The notes under the pieces: model-generated | Database searches by the model: none | Told to the model about the DNA's origin: nothing | Seen by the model: only the letters and a program-made list of their open reading frames with translations | Part shown: in pieces, positions 28,736 through 41,349 of the stretch | Position numbering within the stretch: the first letter of the stretch is position 1 | How the letters are laid out: each line of letters starts with the position of its first letter | Made by a program: the position numbers and the translations under genes | Assembly (NCBI GenBank): GCA_047528285.1 | Contig: CP180022.1 | Location: 434,001 to 498,000, forward strand | DNA from: G047528285 sp047528285 | GTDB taxonomy: Bacteria > Pseudomonadota > Gammaproteobacteria > Enterobacterales > Enterobacteriaceae | DNA length: 64,000 nt | Reading direction: 5' to 3'

Positions 28736-31700
28736 TTAATCAATAGTCATCAGGCTGGCATTACCACCTGCGGCGGCAGTGTTAACACTGACTGCACGTT
28801 CGATAAATAGCCGCTCAAGAGCAATCTTGCTATCGCCTGGTGCGTAACCATGTACAACTATCAACGGGCCAGGTCGCGTTGATAGCGTTTCTGCGACACT
28901 TCGCAATTGATCAGTTTCACCATGAAAAAGCACTGCATCCAGCATGACGTTTTTATTCCTCCAGTCCGCTAAAAAGGTAATACGATTCCTGACTGGCTCT
29001 GGTAGTGCGGTAAACAATAAACGGGTATGAGGAGCGTCGTCCCATAATACCTTGCTTCCAATACTAGTCACCGCAGACAGTTGTATTAGCAGATCGATAT
29101 CCTGATATGCCAAACATAAAATACGTTCACGAGGTAACAGTTGGTAACTATTTTTTTCGCCAGTAGGGCCAGTTAAATAGCGTACACTACCGGCCTGTGA
29201 TGTCTCACCCCAGCGACGACATTGTACAGCAAGTGCCGGATACTGGTCCTCCATCCAGACAAGTAAGGAAGAATGCCCTTGTTGTAAAGATTCCCGACGA
29301 CTATAATCCGGCGCTTGCAAGACATCTAACGCCTGAAGTGATGGCAATACAGCATCATCACCTCGTTGAGACAGTAACCGGTACAAATATAGTGGGCCAC
29401 CAGCCTTAGGACCGGTTCCTGATAATCCTTCACCGCCGAAAGGTTGGACGCCTACAACCGCACCAACAATATTTCGGTTAATATAGCAGTTACCAACATG
29501 TACCCGATCAGTAACGTACTGGATGGTTTCATCTATGCGAGTATGTAATCCTAACGTTAGACCATAACCGCTGCCATTAATTTGATCGATGATATTGTCT
29601 AGCGCGTTGCGCTGATACCGCACAACATGCAGAACTGGTCCAAAGATTTCATCTGTGAGTTCCTCGACACTATCAAGTTCAATCAAGGTTAAAGGAACAA
29701 AAGTGCCCTGTTCATCGCCGCGGGCATCAAGTAGATTAGTTTGCCAGACAGGATGGTTTTTCTTACGCATAGCAGCGATATGGTTATCAATAACCGATTT
29801 TGCTTCAGCATCAATAACCGGACCAATATCAGTAGCAAGGTTATTAGGGTTACCTAGTATACATTCAGCCATGGCGCCACGTAACATACGTAGAGTTCGC
29901 TCGGCAACATCTTCCTGAATACACAACAGGCGTAACGCTGAACAGCGCTGTCCAGCACTATCGAATGCCGAGGCCATTACGTCAATAACAACCTGCTCCG
30001 TCAGCGCAGAAGAATCAACTAACATCGCGTTCATGCCTCCTGTTTCAGCAATAAGAGGTATCGTGTGTCCCTGCGGATCAAGCCTTGATGTGATAGTAGT
30101 TTGCAGCAGTCTTGCCACCTGAGTAGAGCCGGTAAACATGACGCCTCGAACACGCGGATCCGACACCAGCAATGCTCCCACAGTTTCTCCTTTTCCTGGT
30201 AATAGCTGTAAAACTCCCTGTGGTACTCCGGCATCCAACATCATCATCACCGCCCTGCTGGCAATAAGCGGTGTTTGTTCTGCAGGTTTAGCCAATACCG
30301 TGTTTCCTGCCGCCAGCGCAGCAGCAATCTGACCAGTAAAAATTGCTAATGGGAAATTCCATGGGCTAATACAAACCACAGGACCAAGAGGTCGATAGCT
30401 TTCATTATCGAAATCTCGCATAACCTGGCAAGCGTAGTAGCGTAAAAAATCTACCGCTTCTCGCACTTCGGCTAAGGCATTGGTAAAACTCTTCCCTGCC
30501 TCTCGCACCAGTAAACCAATGAGAGATTGCATTTCTTCTTCTAGTCGATTTGCAGCTTTTTGAAGTATCGCAGCACGATTAGCAGGGGATCTAACTGACC
30601 AACCCGCGCCTTGATTAACAGCAGCGGAAAGCGCAATTGCCACATCATCAGATGTTGCATATTGGCACGTGCCCACCACATCGAGATGATCCGCAGGATT
30701 AATCACTTTGTACACAGATCCATTGCTCGCGTCTCCGACAATGATTGGCGCAGCCTGCAGAGTTTCATGTTCACTATCCAGCAAAGTAGCTGACAAAGAA
30801 GCCAAGTGATGTTCATTAGCTAAATCAAGGCCGGCTGCATTGCGCCGCCATGAACCATACAAATCACACGGTAAAGGAATTTTCGGATGAGACTGGCCAA
30901 TACATCCCTCACATAGCGCTAGTCGGGAAACTTCCTGCACGGGGTTAGTTATAAGTTGCTCAATGGGAACGGTGATATCAGCAATGCAATTGACAAAAGA
31001 GGTGTTCGCACCATTTTCCAACAAACGCCGCACCAAATACCCAAGTAACGTTTTATGAGTGCCGACAGGAGCATATATTCGGCAATGGCGGTCTAATTTT
31101 CCATCAGAAATTTTTCCTACCACCTGATCATAAAGCGGGGCACCCATACCGTGCAAACATTGAAACTCATACTGCCCGGTATAATAATTGTGACCGGCGA
31201 AATGATAAATTGCCGCCAAAGTATTGGCATTGTGGGTAGCAAATTGTGGATAGATATGATGTGGAACAGATAGCAGTTTTCGTGCGCAGGCAAGATACGA
31301 AAGATCAGTATAAACTTTTCGGGTAAATACCGGGTAACCCTCCAGCCCTTCCATTTGCGCACGTTTAATTTCACTATCCCAATATGCGCCTTTTACAAGT
31401 CTTATCATCAAACGATGATGACTGCGATTAGAAAGATCGATAAGCTCATCAATGAGTTGCGAACAGCGTTTTTGGTAAGCTTGAATGACAAAACCGATGC
31501 CGTTCCAGCCTGCTAATTCAGGCTCGAAGCAAAGCTTAGTCAGAAGATCGAGGGAAATTTCTAGCCGATCAGCTTCTTCAGCATCGATATTAAGACCTAT
31601 ATCGTATTTCCGTGCCAGTAAAGTCAGTTGCAGCAACCGTGGATACAGCTCTTCCATAACGCGCTTATATTGGGATCGACAATAACGTGGATGCAAGGCG

Positions 31701-32683
31701 GAGAGCTTGATAGATATTCCTGGCCCCTCATAAATACCACGGCCTTTGGAAGCTTTTCCGATAGCATCTATTGCCTGCTGATAAGAATGTAAGTAAGCCT
31801 GAGCATCTGCTTCTGTCAGCGCAGCTTCACCAAGCATGTCATATGAATAACAGAACCCCTGATGTTCTAAACGGTGAGCGTTAGCCAGCGCTTCACTGAT
31901 GTGTTCGCCGATGACGAATTGTTTTCCCATCAGTCGCATAGCCATATCCATACCCTTACGAATTAAGGGCTCTCCGCATTTTTTGATAATGCGGTTAAGA
32001 GAACGTAAAAAGGTAATATCGTTATCAATTTTAACTAACTTTCCAATAATCAACAGCCCCCAAGTGGCTGCATTAACGAATAGCGAATAACTTTTACCAA
32101 GATGAATTTGCCAGTTACCGTTTTTGATTTTATCTCGAATTAAGGCATCCCGGGTAGCTTTATCCGGTATACGAAGCAAGGCTTCTGCCAAACACATAAG
32201 CGCAATACCTTCCTGAGAAGAGAGCGCGAACTCCTGAAGCAAATCTTGGACAATTTCAACGCGTCCATAACCACTTCGCTTTTGATGGCGAAGTTGATGA
32301 GCTAATTTCCCAGCTAATACCTGTATTGATTCTGCCATTGCTTCGGGGTGCCTGGCTTGCTCAAGGAGAAAAGGTACAATTAAAGTTTCAGAACGGCACC
32401 AAGCAGCGGTAACAGAGGCCCTCATAATCGACTGTGGTAAAATCTGTTTAGCTAGGTCGATAAAAGGCTTAGATAGCTCCTCTATTTTTTTTGGCGAGGC
32501 ATCCGCTTCCGGCATTGCCGGAAGCGGATGCTCTATGGGTGTACCATCTTCTAGTGCATCCAAATAATGAGAAATTGCTTGCTTAATCAGCCAGTGAGGT
32601 GGGCGATTAAGTTGACGCGACGCCCGTTTAATACGTTCACACGCCGTATCGTTTAATTTCACACCAATTTTTCTAGTACCCAT
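28736..32683 (-). CDS. putA: Bifunctional proline dehydrogenase / P5C dehydrogenase PutA
   Basis: Oxidises proline to glutamate in two steps at the inner membrane (FAD, then NAD), and acts as put repressor when not membrane-bound. It has 1315 residues from MGTRKIGVKLND (E. coli 1320), with a GGGGA SD; 16 upstream codons are unsupported. Domains: N-terminal ribbon-helix-helix DNA-binding domain (residues ~1-45), PRODH barrel with RLVKGAYWDSEIKRAQ and LVRRLLENGANTSFV, the ALDH domain with AETGGMNAM (Glu) and SAGQRCSALR (catalytic Cys), and the C-terminal lid ending NTAAAGGNASLMT. All three functions look intact. Its partner permease putP, divergent in E. coli, is not recognisable in the desert upstream. 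Keeping such a long catabolic gene suggests proline is a host-supplied fuel (inference). Confidence 0.97.
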   Translation of the reverse strand: MGTRKIGVKLNDTACERIKRASRQLNRPPHWLIKQAISHYLDALEDGTPIEHPLPAMPEADASPKKIEELSKPFIDLAKQILPQSIMRASVTAAWCRSETLIVPFLLEQARHPEAMAESIQVLAGKLAHQLRHQKRSGYGRVEIVQDLLQEFALSSQEGIALMCLAEALLRIPDKATRDALIRDKIKNGNWQIHLGKSYSLFVNAATWGLLIIGKLVKIDNDITFLRSLNRIIKKCGEPLIRKGMDMAMRLMGKQFVIGEHISEALANAHRLEHQGFCYSYDMLGEAALTEADAQAYLHSYQQAIDAIGKASKGRGIYEGPGISIKLSALHPRYCRSQYKRVMEELYPRLLQLTLLARKYDIGLNIDAEEADRLEISLDLLTKLCFEPELAGWNGIGFVIQAYQKRCSQLIDELIDLSNRSHHRLMIRLVKGAYWDSEIKRAQMEGLEGYPVFTRKVYTDLSYLACARKLLSVPHHIYPQFATHNANTLAAIYHFAGHNYYTGQYEFQCLHGMGAPLYDQVVGKISDGKLDRHCRIYAPVGTHKTLLGYLVRRLLENGANTSFVNCIADITVPIEQLITNPVQEVSRLALCEGCIGQSHPKIPLPCDLYGSWRRNAAGLDLANEHHLASLSATLLDSEHETLQAAPIIVGDASNGSVYKVINPADHLDVVGTCQYATSDDVAIALSAAVNQGAGWSVRSPANRAAILQKAANRLEEEMQSLIGLLVREAGKSFTNALAEVREAVDFLRYYACQVMRDFDNESYRPLGPVVCISPWNFPLAIFTGQIAAALAAGNTVLAKPAEQTPLIASRAVMMMLDAGVPQGVLQLLPGKGETVGALLVSDPRVRGVMFTGSTQVARLLQTTITSRLDPQGHTIPLIAETGGMNAMLVDSSALTEQVVIDVMASAFDSAGQRCSALRLLCIQEDVAERTLRMLRGAMAECILGNPNNLATDIGPVIDAEAKSVIDNHIAAMRKKNHPVWQTNLLDARGDEQGTFVPLTLIELDSVEELTDEIFGPVLHVVRYQRNALDNIIDQINGSGYGLTLGLHTRIDETIQYVTDRVHVGNCYINRNIVGAVVGVQPFGGEGLSGTGPKAGGPLYLYRLLSQRGDDAVLPSLQALDVLQAPDYSRRESLQQGHSSLLVWMEDQYPALAVQCRRWGETSQAGSVRYLTGPTGEKNSYQLLPRERILCLAYQDIDLLIQLSAVTSIGSKVLWDDAPHTRLLFTALPEPVRNRITFLADWRNKNVMLDAVLFHGETDQLRSVAETLSTRPGPLIVVHGYAPGDSKIALERLFIERAVSVNTAAAGGNASLMTID

Positions 32684-33076
32684 GCTGTCCCCGTTCCGCC
32701 TGTTAATAAGAGCCATTACTACTATCCTCAATGTTGCAGCTTAGTGCAACCCTGTAAATGGAGGTTTAAACGAAAGGTAACACCTCTTTTACGTTAGATA
32801 TGACATTCGAAATATAAACTTTTTGCTATCTGTTAGCAGATATACGAGAAACATTAATCAATGCTCTCCCCAGATAAAATTGAGGGACTATCAATAAATT
32901 AATGCCATTAACGACAAATTAAAAATTATATTTTGAGATAGCAATTTATAAAATATCAATTATATCCAAATCGATGTTCAGCGTTCCTATTGCCAGAAAT
33001 CAATAAATCCTTAAGATCATAATAATGATGCAATAGCTCTTAGACTTTTTTCCGCGTCAAAAAATAATGATTGAAC

Positions 33077-33109
33077 ATACCACCTTGCGCCCGTGCAACA
33101 AGGTGGTAT
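33077..33109 (-). terminator. Strong orphan hairpin
   Basis: Perfect 11-bp arms ATACCACCTTG and CAAGGTGGTAT enclose an 11-nt loop. On the minus strand it lies about 30 bp past the stop of a 71-codon frame and is followed 16 nt later by a run of six T. It looks like an intrinsic terminator that has outlived its gene. Confidence 0.5.
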
Positions 33110-33141
33110 ATGAGACTTGCAACAAGAACAGCCGCATCAAA

Positions 33142-33357
33142 TTAAGCAAAATGGGTATAACCGATGGAAAAAGCTACTGGAAAAGCCATGCTTCTAAGGG
33201 AAGCCATAACCTGAGAGAATGCAATTAGCAATATAGCTAATCTTGTTATGGAATCCTGCGACCTCATATCACAATAACCAAAATACGCAATTTTTCTCGC
33301 GGCAAATACAAATATACTGAAATTTTCAGCACTACTTAACGATAATAGTAATACCAT
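33142..33357 (-). other. Unidentified 71-codon frame, possible membrane-protein remnant
   Basis: A hydrophobic frame (ITRLAILLIAF then SMAFPVAFSIGY) that ends directly before the hairpin at 33077-33109. I do not recognise it. The hydrophobicity and terminator position hint at the C-terminus of a decayed membrane protein, but a chance frame is also possible. Confidence 0.2.
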
Positions 33358-36300
33358 ATTAACCGTTCTATGAAGCTAGAAACAACCAGCTACCAATGAC
33401 AGATGATTCAAAGATCCCCAAATCTCCTGTTCGGGGTTTGGTATAATATAATATAATTTATCTCGTCATGCGCCAATATAATGCAAGGCACACAAAGCAA
33501 TTTGATATGAGACCAATATCTTCAGAATTAATCCTGACTCAAATTGGCAATAAGTTAGCACTACCATTTTCGATCGATAAACATATTGCCTTTCAAAAAC
33601 CAATTTTTTTATTTTCCTTTACTTGCAAATACAGATTTTCTCTATCTTTAGGTGTGGGAAAGGTCACTGCAAGGTTAATCATGTCAAAATAATTTGACTG
33701 TTTATTCTATAAACGTTGGTGTCATTAACAACCGATAATTATTAATCATCTTCTGATTTATATGTGAATTTCTAGTATATATTAGCAATACTCTGATGGG
33801 TTCACCCTGATAGGCTTGAAACTGTGCTACCTAATAATCGCCATGATTAATTTCAACCATAATCAAGCTATAATCCTGGCTGATACCATTACTGGCGTCA
33901 ACCTATTTTTACACCCTCTAGCATTGCTATATAGCACGATGGTAGAGCCCTACCTATTAGTGATTTTTTCTTTTACTAATGAAACATTCAGGAATCAAAT
34001 AGATTGGGCTACTCTGACGAAAAATCAATAAAAGAAACAATGTTTAAAAAAATTAATTATCAGTGATTTTATTATTTAATGGCACATATCATTATACTTT
34101 TCGTATTTATACGCATCTTTATGTTATATAGCATTATCATTCGTTGCAGATATATAATTTCTTTCAAAGAACAAGAAAAAAGATATTTCTTATTGAAATA
34201 AACTGGTCATTCAAAAATTAAGTTTTTAATTTCATTCCTTACTGTTTTCCAAAATGCGGACAGACATAAGAAACTAAACAATTAAAATTTTTATTTTAAA
34301 TAAACATCATTAATCGTTTTATATAATCGGATAGAAATATATACAATCTTAAAATTAATACTTAATAGGTGAACTGCTTTAAAAACCAGAAATAAAAATA
34401 ATAAACAGCAAGTCTGTTAAATACTGGTATTAAACTAAATATTTAGAGGTTTATACAGCAATCATTTCCCTCGAATTACTTATATGCAAGATGTGAAAAA
34501 TATGTATGATACAACCAAGTCTATCTTACTCTAGTAGAGTATCAGAAACGCCGCCTTAAGCCATAAAATTTATCTGAAAAAAATAAAAAAGCTGCAAAGT
34601 TAAAAACAATAACATATCAAAATGATATTTTTATCTTGTTATTTAGAGCTTGTGTTATTTTCACAAATCTATTTTCCAGAAATGCGGTTATCTATTACTT
34701 CAATAAATATTGAAGTAAATATTTTAACACAATAGATAAAGAAAAGTTATCATTTTGTAATAAAAGATGTTTTATTCATGTAATTTAAAAATATTCAATC
34801 ATCTATCTGATATAAGTTTTATTAATCATCATTAATGTGTTATATAAATAATAAAAAATGTAATTCTGATATTTTTTAATATAAAGATAATAATTTTTAT
34901 GTGATGTTCGTCTCAGTTAAACTCCGCTTTTTAGTTTTTTCTTTATATGATTAATTAGTGAACAATAGGATTTATAGATATCTAACGATCAACTAAAAAC
35001 AACAATAAGATTAATATTAATTATTAATCAATAACATTACTACAGTAGTAGCCTAAATAACTAATTCTTTCCATAAAAAGAAGTTTATTAAATTAAAGTT
35101 GATATTATTACAAATTTTATATCTTATAACTTCGTATTATTAAACCAGTGAAAAAGAAAATCTTTAAAATAAATACAATGCTAATATATAATAAATACAA
35201 TCGTGCAACGTAAATTGACTATATTAGATAACAGATCTAAAAATAATTTAAGTCATCTTCTATGACACACTTAGATATCTGGATTACCTGATTAAGTTAA
35301 ATATAAAGAAAAGTGCTTCCTTGGTTGTGATACACACTAGCTACTTACACGATTCTTTAATTATGGATGGAGAAAAAAAACAGCAAGCGACATCTACGTA
35401 AAGTGTGTTCAAAATAGGTATTTAGAAGGTTTGCAATTGCTCAACGAAATACGTAAAATCAAAGGCAAATAATACCATTGAGTAAAACCAAAAAGGAATA
35501 ATAGCTTCTAGATTCCACATGGAGAAATATATTTCTTGACCTGCCTTTTAAAGATCGCGAAAACTTAGTGCATGTTGGAAGCTTGTTATATAGAAACCTA
35601 TAAGTTTCATAAACCTGACTCATAAACATAGATTACTATATAAAAACATCAAAATAAGGGCAGTAAAATACAAGGACATCTACTATTAAATACGTAGCGT
35701 GGAAATTATTAAAAAATTATAACAATGTTCTAGAACTGACAAAGGAGAAACCCCGTAACTCCGAAAGTATAGCTAACATAGTTCTGTACTATCAGCAAAA
35801 AGATAAAAAATCAAACGTGACAGCTAGTTAGAGCTATCTGGGAACAAAAACGATTTACCAAACTATCTAGTCATATAATAGAAATGTTTTTACACAAAGC
35901 TTTTTGCAACTTAGACAAAAATTTTTACTTGACTATGACGAGATGACATGGGGTGGGTTAGATACAAAATATGAAAAATAATTTCAGATAACTCCATAGC
36001 ACAATCTTCTCAATAAAGATTACTAATTTATTCCGGAAAGGCCAGTCTTTTTTATCCACAAAAAAAATTCCAAAGAAAATTCGATAAATATTCTATATTT
36101 GAAGAATAAAATCGCATAATAAACGATAGCAATCCGTCCTTAATAAAGTCTATAAAATCGATCTTATAGGATTTTTTTACAGCTTATAACTGGAAAGAAG
36201 ATAATACAACTCACTGTTTTATCCTATATATGGAAAGCATGATGAGAAAATAAACAGCATGCAAATTTTAGATTTGAATGTATTCTTAAATACAATGCAA

Positions 36301-38679
36301 TATAACTGTTAATTCTTTTTCCTTTGGTTCGAATTGAAAATATCTGGATACTGAAAATCATCAGACACTGAATCTTTTTCGGTATAGCATATACAAAATG
36401 GTTATCGAAAAAAATCGCAGCGCTCTACTCTGCATAGAGAATAATAGGTGTCCATGGCTGACAGATATTTTTACTAAAAACTTTATCTCTAGTTGCATAA
36501 ATGCCAAAACTCCGCATCGAAGATATTGTTGTGATCAGATATACCAATGATGGAGTTTAGATTCCATCAACACCGATACACACAGATATTTCTAGCCGTT
36601 TATCAATGGCATGTTTTGAAAAACATTTCCTCCGAAAATTTATTCGAAGAAAACTTGTCTAGTTCGTTTATAGAGACCAGTTTCTTAGAAACTAAAGAGA
36701 AAAATATGAAAACCATTGATATTTGATTTCCTAAGATTAATACACTGTATCTTTTTGCATATTCATTCAGAGAACATTGTGGTGATACGATAGACCTTAA
36801 ACGAAATCGACTCTATCGGCAAAAAGTAAAATAGTAAATCTTTAACTTCATAAAAACCTTAACGAAAATTTAGAAATCCCACTAAACTAGACGTGTGGGA
36901 AATAGAACACATAAAATATTATGGAGTTACTTTAAATATAAAAAACATAGGAGAATTCATGGGAAATATAAAATCACTGTGATTGATATAACATTTGCAA
37001 TGAGGAGAAAATAGAAATATAGAATATCATATGATACAGTGTTTTCAACTATGCAACCGCTTGTTACCTTCTCCATAAAATATTACTTCTACCTTTATAC
37101 CTCGATTCTATGTCTATATAAAAAGTAAGCGCCAGATATACTAGCATTCACCCTCCTCCATCTCGGCATAGAGAACCCCCGGGTAATGCTAATTCTTAGC
37201 GCAACCATTTAAATGGAATGATAAAATATATTTTTACTATGTAAAAGTTGTTAATATTGTGTTGGTAAATTTCTATAATACTCCAATAATAAAACACTTA
37301 TTTTTTAAATAAGTTAAATGTTTATTAATTTAATTTGATATCAATATTGCTCTAGTTTTATCTTTGGTATTTTAATACATACCATATTTCTGCAAATAAA
37401 ATATTTAAACAAATATATTATATATATAATATTTATATACATTACGTGTTAAATTATATAAACAGTTAATATGACAAGTATGGTTTGTTATTAGAATTAG
37501 AAATAGGAAAAAATACTTGAGATTAATAAAATAAACTTAATGGATACCATTAATTCTTGTATTAAAATTTTGATTATAATATTTTACTTAGATAGTAGTT
37601 GGATTATCAATAAAATTGAAACCCATCATCATAGATGGATTGTTAATAATATTAAATATAAAAACAATCCTAAATATGAAACATCTTGGAAGTAGATTCA
37701 AGACAAGTATAAAAATGAGTGATTATCATAAATATAAGATTTACGTTATTCATGATTCTAACCAAGATCAATTTTTAATTAAAAATACGAGAATTTGTTT
37801 CTAGTTATTCTTAACATACCAGTATTTTGTTTTCATTTTAAAAAATCTTTTGTGTATTTAATTTCATTCAAATTTTAAACTTATAAATTAATTTAAAAAC
37901 ATCACACACATAAAAATAAACAGATAAAAGATTTTAATATTTCCCATCCTTAATTTTATTTTTGTGTTTATTAAATAATAATCTACAATTAATAAAAATT
38001 TCTTGTCTACATTAAAATTTATACTTTTTTATAAAAGATGATATTACTATTTCAATTATAATTTTAACTAGTTTTATGAGATTCCATTTTGTTGGATAAT
38101 TATCAACTTGAATATTTTAATTTAAAAATTAATTTGTTGGTCTATTAATATATTAATAATCAATTAAATAAAATTATTAATTTTATTTTTAGAAATATTT
38201 GTATATTCGATAATTCCATATTCTGAGTTTTATAAGGTCTTCTAAAGACGAGCGTTGTAAACGCTATTATATAATCAAAAAATGTAACGTTTTTTAAGTC
38301 ATAATTCATATATATTGATTATGTGTATTCTGTATTTTAAAATTTTTATAACAAAATTGATCTTCACTACTTTTAATTACAGTAAAGTGTATAAATTAAT
38401 CTCATGGTTGTCATGTATCATATTGTAATTTATCATTAAAACAATCTTTAATTTTGCCACATCAAAAAACATGAATATCTAAAAAGAATGAAAGAATAAT
38501 AAAACCAAATAATTAATCATGTTTACAATATCTAATATTTGAGTATGTAATTAATTTTTCCTGCAAGATATTATCTATCAAAATAATGATATAAATTAAT
38601 GTGTCAAAAGGATATCAAACTTTTCTAGCAAGAAACGAAAAAAATCACATAAAATAAAACAAAAAATTATTAACACAAG

Positions 38680-39076
<397 letters not shown>

Positions 39077-39140
39077 ATAAAATAGTATATATATACTCCA
39101 GCTATTTGTCATCTATAATATGAATTATAGAAATCGAAAA

Positions 39141-40022
39141 CTACAGCAGTGGTATCTTAGGATTTTTTATTCGATCAAGGGTAAATTGATATAACGCATT
39201 TTTTTGAACGCCATGAATTTTTGCCGCCAGCGCCGCTGCTTTTTTCAGCGGCAATTCAGCTAATAATAACGATAAGGTACGCAGCGCCTCTGATGGTAAG
39301 GCTTCTGGCGGCTCGTGATACCCGTCGACAATGAGCACCATCTCACCACGGTAACGCATTTTATCCATTTTTACCCAAACTAAAAGATCACTGACGGTGG
39401 CCCCATAAATGTTTTCCCAAGTTTTTGTCAGTTCTCGTGCTAGAACCAAATATCGCAATGACCCCCAAGCAATCTCCATATCCTCCAAACTCTTCAACAA
39501 GCGGTGTGTTGACTCGTAGAAAATCAATGTGCGCGGCTCCTGTGCTATGGCCTGTAGAAAAGCAAGACGCGCTTTACGCTTTATCGGTAGAAAACCCTCA
39601 TAGCAAAAACGATTAGAAGGCAATCCGGCGGCAGACAATGCGGTAATGGCAGCACAGGCGCCCGGCAACGGTACAACACGGATAGCGGCCTCACGGCAGC
39701 GACGCACCAAATAATAACCCGGATCATTGATAAGCGGTGTTCCAGCATCGGAAACTAACGCTATACTCTGTCCGTCCAGAAGTTTCGCTAACAAAACTTC
39801 AGATTTTTGTTGTTCATTATAATCGAATAACGAAAACAACCGCGTATTTATAACAAAATGTTGCAATAAAAGACCAGTATGACGGGTATCTTCAGCGGCA
39901 ATAAGATCAACTCCCTGCAAAACAGATAGCGCTCGCCGAGTAATGTCTTCTAAATTACCAATAGGAGTTGGAACTACATATAGCGTTGATGCAGAAATAT
40001 TTATTTTTTTATGTTCATTCAT
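39141..40022 (-). CDS. rsmI: 16S rRNA (cytidine(1402)-2'-O)-methyltransferase RsmI
   Basis: SAM-dependent enzyme that methylates the ribose of C1402 in the decoding centre of 16S rRNA. From MNEHKKINIS it has 293 residues (E. coli 286). The start was chosen by alignment; an upstream in-frame ATG adds 15 unsupported residues, and no clear SD serves either. Conserved tetrapyrrole-methylase-fold motifs: YVVPTPIGNLEDIT, AAEDTRHTGLLLQH, LVSDAGTPLINDPGY, LPGACAAITALSAAGLP and FYESTHRL. The C-terminal ELPLKKAAALAAKIHGV block is present. It lies 64 bp upstream of rnpB on the same strand. Confidence 0.95.
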   Translation of the reverse strand: MNEHKKINISASTLYVVPTPIGNLEDITRRALSVLQGVDLIAAEDTRHTGLLLQHFVINTRLFSLFDYNEQQKSEVLLAKLLDGQSIALVSDAGTPLINDPGYYLVRRCREAAIRVVPLPGACAAITALSAAGLPSNRFCYEGFLPIKRKARLAFLQAIAQEPRTLIFYESTHRLLKSLEDMEIAWGSLRYLVLARELTKTWENIYGATVSDLLVWVKMDKMRYRGEMVLIVDGYHEPPEALPSEALRTLSLLLAELPLKKAAALAAKIHGVQKNALYQFTLDRIKNPKIPLL

Positions 40023-40680
40023 TTTTGTGATCAAATACATTGAAAACATCAATTGATGCAATAACAATTGTAAATTGTTAGCATAGTTTTAAATACTATT
40101 TATCTAGTATTATAATCGCATTTTTGGAAAAATCGAAATTTAAAGTGATTCTTAGATCAGATTATTACTATCGTTTTAATATTTTATCTTCATAGAAAAG
40201 ATAAAGTCTAAACTTATCAATAGGCCCACTAACAACAAAACTACGATAATAATTCTCATTTTCTCAATTCTAACACATCCAAACCCTAACAGCACTATTC
40301 TCCATTTATTTTATATTTTTTTTAAAAACTCTTATAGAACTTAGATTTTATTTTTATATAATTAAGAATATTTCTATAGATTCTTTTTGTTTTTTTATAA
40401 TTTTTATGAAACCCTCATCGAGAATAAAAAAGCTCTAGACACTCTATAATAAAAAATAATATATTATGAAATATTTTACTAATACTAATTTATAAATGTT
40501 TTGGTGATAAAAAATTATCGGTTACTGGTAATTCAAAATTATAAATTAATATTCACCATTTTTTATGTTTATGGAACCTAAATTCTTTTTCTTATAATAG
40601 AAAATGTTTTGCGATAAAAATAAATTGAATAATTATATAGATATTTTAATTATAGTGAAAAATCCGAACCTAGTGACATA
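40023..40680. other. AT-rich spacer between ribB and rsmI
   Basis: About 0.65 kb of AT-rich sequence. No gene, hairpin or repeat that I can support. Confidence 0.6.
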
Positions 40681-41349
40681 TCAGGTCTCCAAAGAATATT
40701 TATTCTTTTCACTTAGAGTCTGACGATAAGCAATTAAATCCTGAATGGTTAGCATAACCATGTTATGGCGTCGAGCGAAAACCAAAATCTCCGGTGCTTG
40801 CGCCATGGTACCATCGTCATTCGTCACTTCACACAGCACACCAGCTGGACTCAAGCCAGCAAGGGTAGTTAAATCCACAGCCGCTTCAGTATGCCCCCCA
40901 CGAATCATTACCCCGCCTGGCTGCGCCCGCAACGGGAAGATATGGCCGGGGCGGTTGAGGTCGCTAGGTTTTGCGTTAGCTTTAATAGCTGCCCTAATCG
41001 TCGTTAAACGATCGGTGGCAGAAACTCCAGTGCTAACTCCTTCAGCTGCTTCAATGGTAACGGTAAACGCCGTTTGATAATGGCTGCTGTTATTTTCTAC
41101 CATCATAGGGAGCGCTAACTGCTGGCGACGTTCTTCAGTTAGGCATAAACATACAATACCACTGCCGTAGCGGATAGCTAATACCATCTGCTCAACAGTC
41201 ATTTTTTCTGCGGAAAAAATCATATCGCCTTCATTTTCACGCTCTGCGTCATCCATTACCAATACTCCGCGGGCATTCTGCAATGCCTCCAGCGCCTTTT
41301 CTACGCGCTGGAACGAAGAACCGAATTCGGAAAGATTTGTCTGTTTCAT
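40681..41349 (-). CDS. ribB: 3,4-dihydroxy-2-butanone 4-phosphate synthase
   Basis: Makes the four-carbon unit of riboflavin from ribulose 5-phosphate. It has 222 residues (E. coli 217), single-domain RibB type without the RibA fusion. The metal- and substrate-binding motif ERENEGDMIF is at residues 38-47, with YGSGIVCLCL, KPSDLNRPGHIFPLRA and RGGHTEAAVDL. An AAGG SD precedes the ATG. Together with ribD and ribH in this window it argues for a maintained riboflavin route. In E. coli this gene is preceded by an FMN riboswitch; I do not find that element upstream here. Confidence 0.96.
   Translation of the reverse strand: MKQTNLSEFGSSFQRVEKALEALQNARGVLVMDDAERENEGDMIFSAEKMTVEQMVLAIRYGSGIVCLCLTEERRQQLALPMMVENNSSHYQTAFTVTIEAAEGVSTGVSATDRLTTIRAAIKANAKPSDLNRPGHIFPLRAQPGGVMIRGGHTEAAVDLTTLAGLSPAGVLCEVTNDDGTMAQAPEILVFARRHNMVMLTIQDLIAYRQTLSEKNKYSLET

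Larger units (their letters stand above)
32684..38679. other. 6-kb gene desert upstream of putA
   Basis: The longest spacer in the window. No frame is convincingly coding. putP would be expected divergently from putA near 33-34.7 kb, but I found no reliable PutP motif. A hairpin at 33077-33109 and a minus-strand frame ending just upstream of it (33142-33357) may be the 3' end of a lost gene. From about 37.2 kb to rnpB the sequence is exceptionally AT-rich. Confidence 0.6.

Noticed and set aside
36052..36060. Perfect DnaA box TTATCCACA in the gene desert
   Set aside because: A single copy, with no cluster, no DUE-like repeats and no dnaA/dnaN/gidA neighbours. About one such 9-mer is expected by chance on both strands of this AT-rich window.
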